Source: an uncultured Oscillospiraceae bacterium (GTDB lineage Bacteria > Bacillota > Clostridia > Oscillospirales > Oscillospiraceae). Taken from it: a stretch of DNA of 13,735 nucleotides. Below, piece by piece: positions 13,131-13,735 of this stretch. The stretch covers positions 1 to 13,735 of the forward strand of contig CAKTGM010000038.1 in NCBI GenBank assembly GCA_934561515.1, given 5' to 3'. The notes below the pieces were generated by a model. It did not search any database, was not told the origin of the DNA, and was given only the letters and a program-made list of their open reading frames with translations. The position numbers and the translations under genes were made by a program. The first letter of the stretch is position 1, and the number at the start of each line of letters is the position of its first letter.

Positions 13131-13735
13131 CTCATTTTGAGGATTTCCTTCCTGAGATGCGCGATGATGCGCTTTTCAAGGCGCGAAATATAGCTCTGCG
13201 AAATGCCCATGCGGTCGGCGACCTCCTTCTGCGTCTTTTCCTCCCCGCCGTCAAGGCCGAAACGCAGCGTGATGATCTCCTTTTCCCGCGCGGAAAGCCG
13301 GCTGACCGCGTCCAGCAAAAGCTGTCGGTCCACGTCGTCCTCGATGGGCTTCATCACCATGTCCTCGTCGGTGCCGAGAATGTCGGAGAGCAGCAGCTCG
13401 TTGCCGTCCCAGTCGGTGTTGAGGGGCTCGTCGAAGCTGACCTCGGACTTTTGCGGCGCGGTCTTGCGCAGGTGCATGAGAATTTCATTCTCGATGCAGC
13501 GCGAGGCATAGGTCGCGAGCTTGATGTTCTTGTCGCTGCGGTAGGTGTTCACCGCCTTGATGAGGCCGATCGTGCCGATGGAGATGAGGTCTTCGATGTT
13601 GATGCCCGTATTTTCAAAGCGCCGCGCGATGTAGGCAACAAGGCGGAGGTTCCGCTCGATGAGCGTTCCGCGCACGCTCTCGTCGCCCGCGTCCATGCGC
13701 GCGATCAGCCTTGCCTCCTCCGCCCGCTCGAGCGG
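13127..13735 (-). CDS. sigE: Mother-cell sporulation sigma factor SigE (partial, N-terminus outside window)
   Basis: Early mother-cell sigma factor of sporulation; 202 codons before the stop are visible and the frame stays open to the window edge. From the visible part, LIERNLRLVAYIARRFENTG and INIEDLISIGTIGLIKAVNTYR (region 2), KLATYASRCIENEILMHLRK, SEVSFDEPLNTDWDGNELLL and the region 4 end GISQSYISRLEKRIIAHLRK match Bacillus subtilis SigE very closely. Residues ahead of the first in-frame Met (13696) continue that match (PLERAEEARLI), so this Met is not the start; the true start and the pro-sequence removed by SpoIIGA lie beyond 13735. In many Firmicutes sigG follows sigE directly; here the T-box and valS follow instead. 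Confidence 0.95.
   Translation of the reverse strand, partial: PLERAEEARLIARMDAGDESVRGTLIERNLRLVAYIARRFENTGINIEDLISIGTIGLIKAVNTYRSDKNIKLATYASRCIENEILMHLRKTAPQKSEVSFDEPLNTDWDGNELLLSDILGTDEDMVMKPIEDDVDRQLLLDAVSRLSAREKEIITLRFGLDGGEEKTQKEVADRMGISQSYISRLEKRIIAHLRKEILKMS

Noticed and set aside
1..13735. CRISPR array, insertion sequence, phage or plasmid genes
   Set aside because: No regularly spaced direct repeats, transposase, integrase or terminal inverted repeats are visible; the window reads as stable chromosome.

Overview
The window looks like chromosomal DNA of a GC-rich, endospore-forming member of the Clostridia (Oscillospirales-like). The reasons are the complete spoIIA sporulation operon, a sporulation sigma factor closely matching SigE, a Gram-positive T-box leader in front of valS, a Bacillus/Clostridium-type LexA operator, and coding regions with strong G/C preference at third codon positions. 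The genus is inference. Twelve protein-coding genes are supported; one (sigE) runs off the right edge.

Left part (1-5100), DNA repair. A PcrA/UvrD-type helicase gene is on the minus strand, with a hairpin-rich tail at 1-202. Divergent from it, a plus-strand operon starts from a near-consensus SigA promoter that carries three LexA (SOS) operators spaced exactly 29 bp apart. The operon encodes a 40-residue predicted membrane protein with a strong ribosome binding site, then a radical SAM protein with a helix-hairpin-helix end (putative DNA modification/repair family), then a DUF4130-type putative DNA metabolism protein. This is the most interesting part of the window: an apparently SOS-induced cassette that joins an undescribed small membrane protein to a poorly understood radical SAM repair pair.

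Middle (4982-6534), sporulation. The spoIIAA-spoIIAB-sigF operon is on the minus strand, with overlapping reading frames and a Spo0A box upstream of its promoter. The sigF 3' end overlaps the 3' end of the SOS operon by 119 bp, tail to tail, with no terminator visible between them. SOS transcription could therefore run antisense into sigF.

Centre-right (6665-10162). A two-gene minus-strand unit encodes an aldo/keto reductase with two C-terminal 4Fe-4S clusters and a GNAT acetyltransferase, and ends at a strong terminator. Divergent from it, a PadR-family repressor gene with its own promoter and tandem palindromic operator overlaps a gene for a divergent SEDS (FtsW/RodA-like) membrane protein with an N-terminal helical prefix. 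A bidirectional terminator separates this unit from valS.

Right part (10182-13735). valS (minus strand) is preceded by a T-box leader with a readable GUC valine specifier, terminator and promoter. The promoter's -35 box overlaps the stop codon of sigE, whose N-terminal coding part lies beyond the window.
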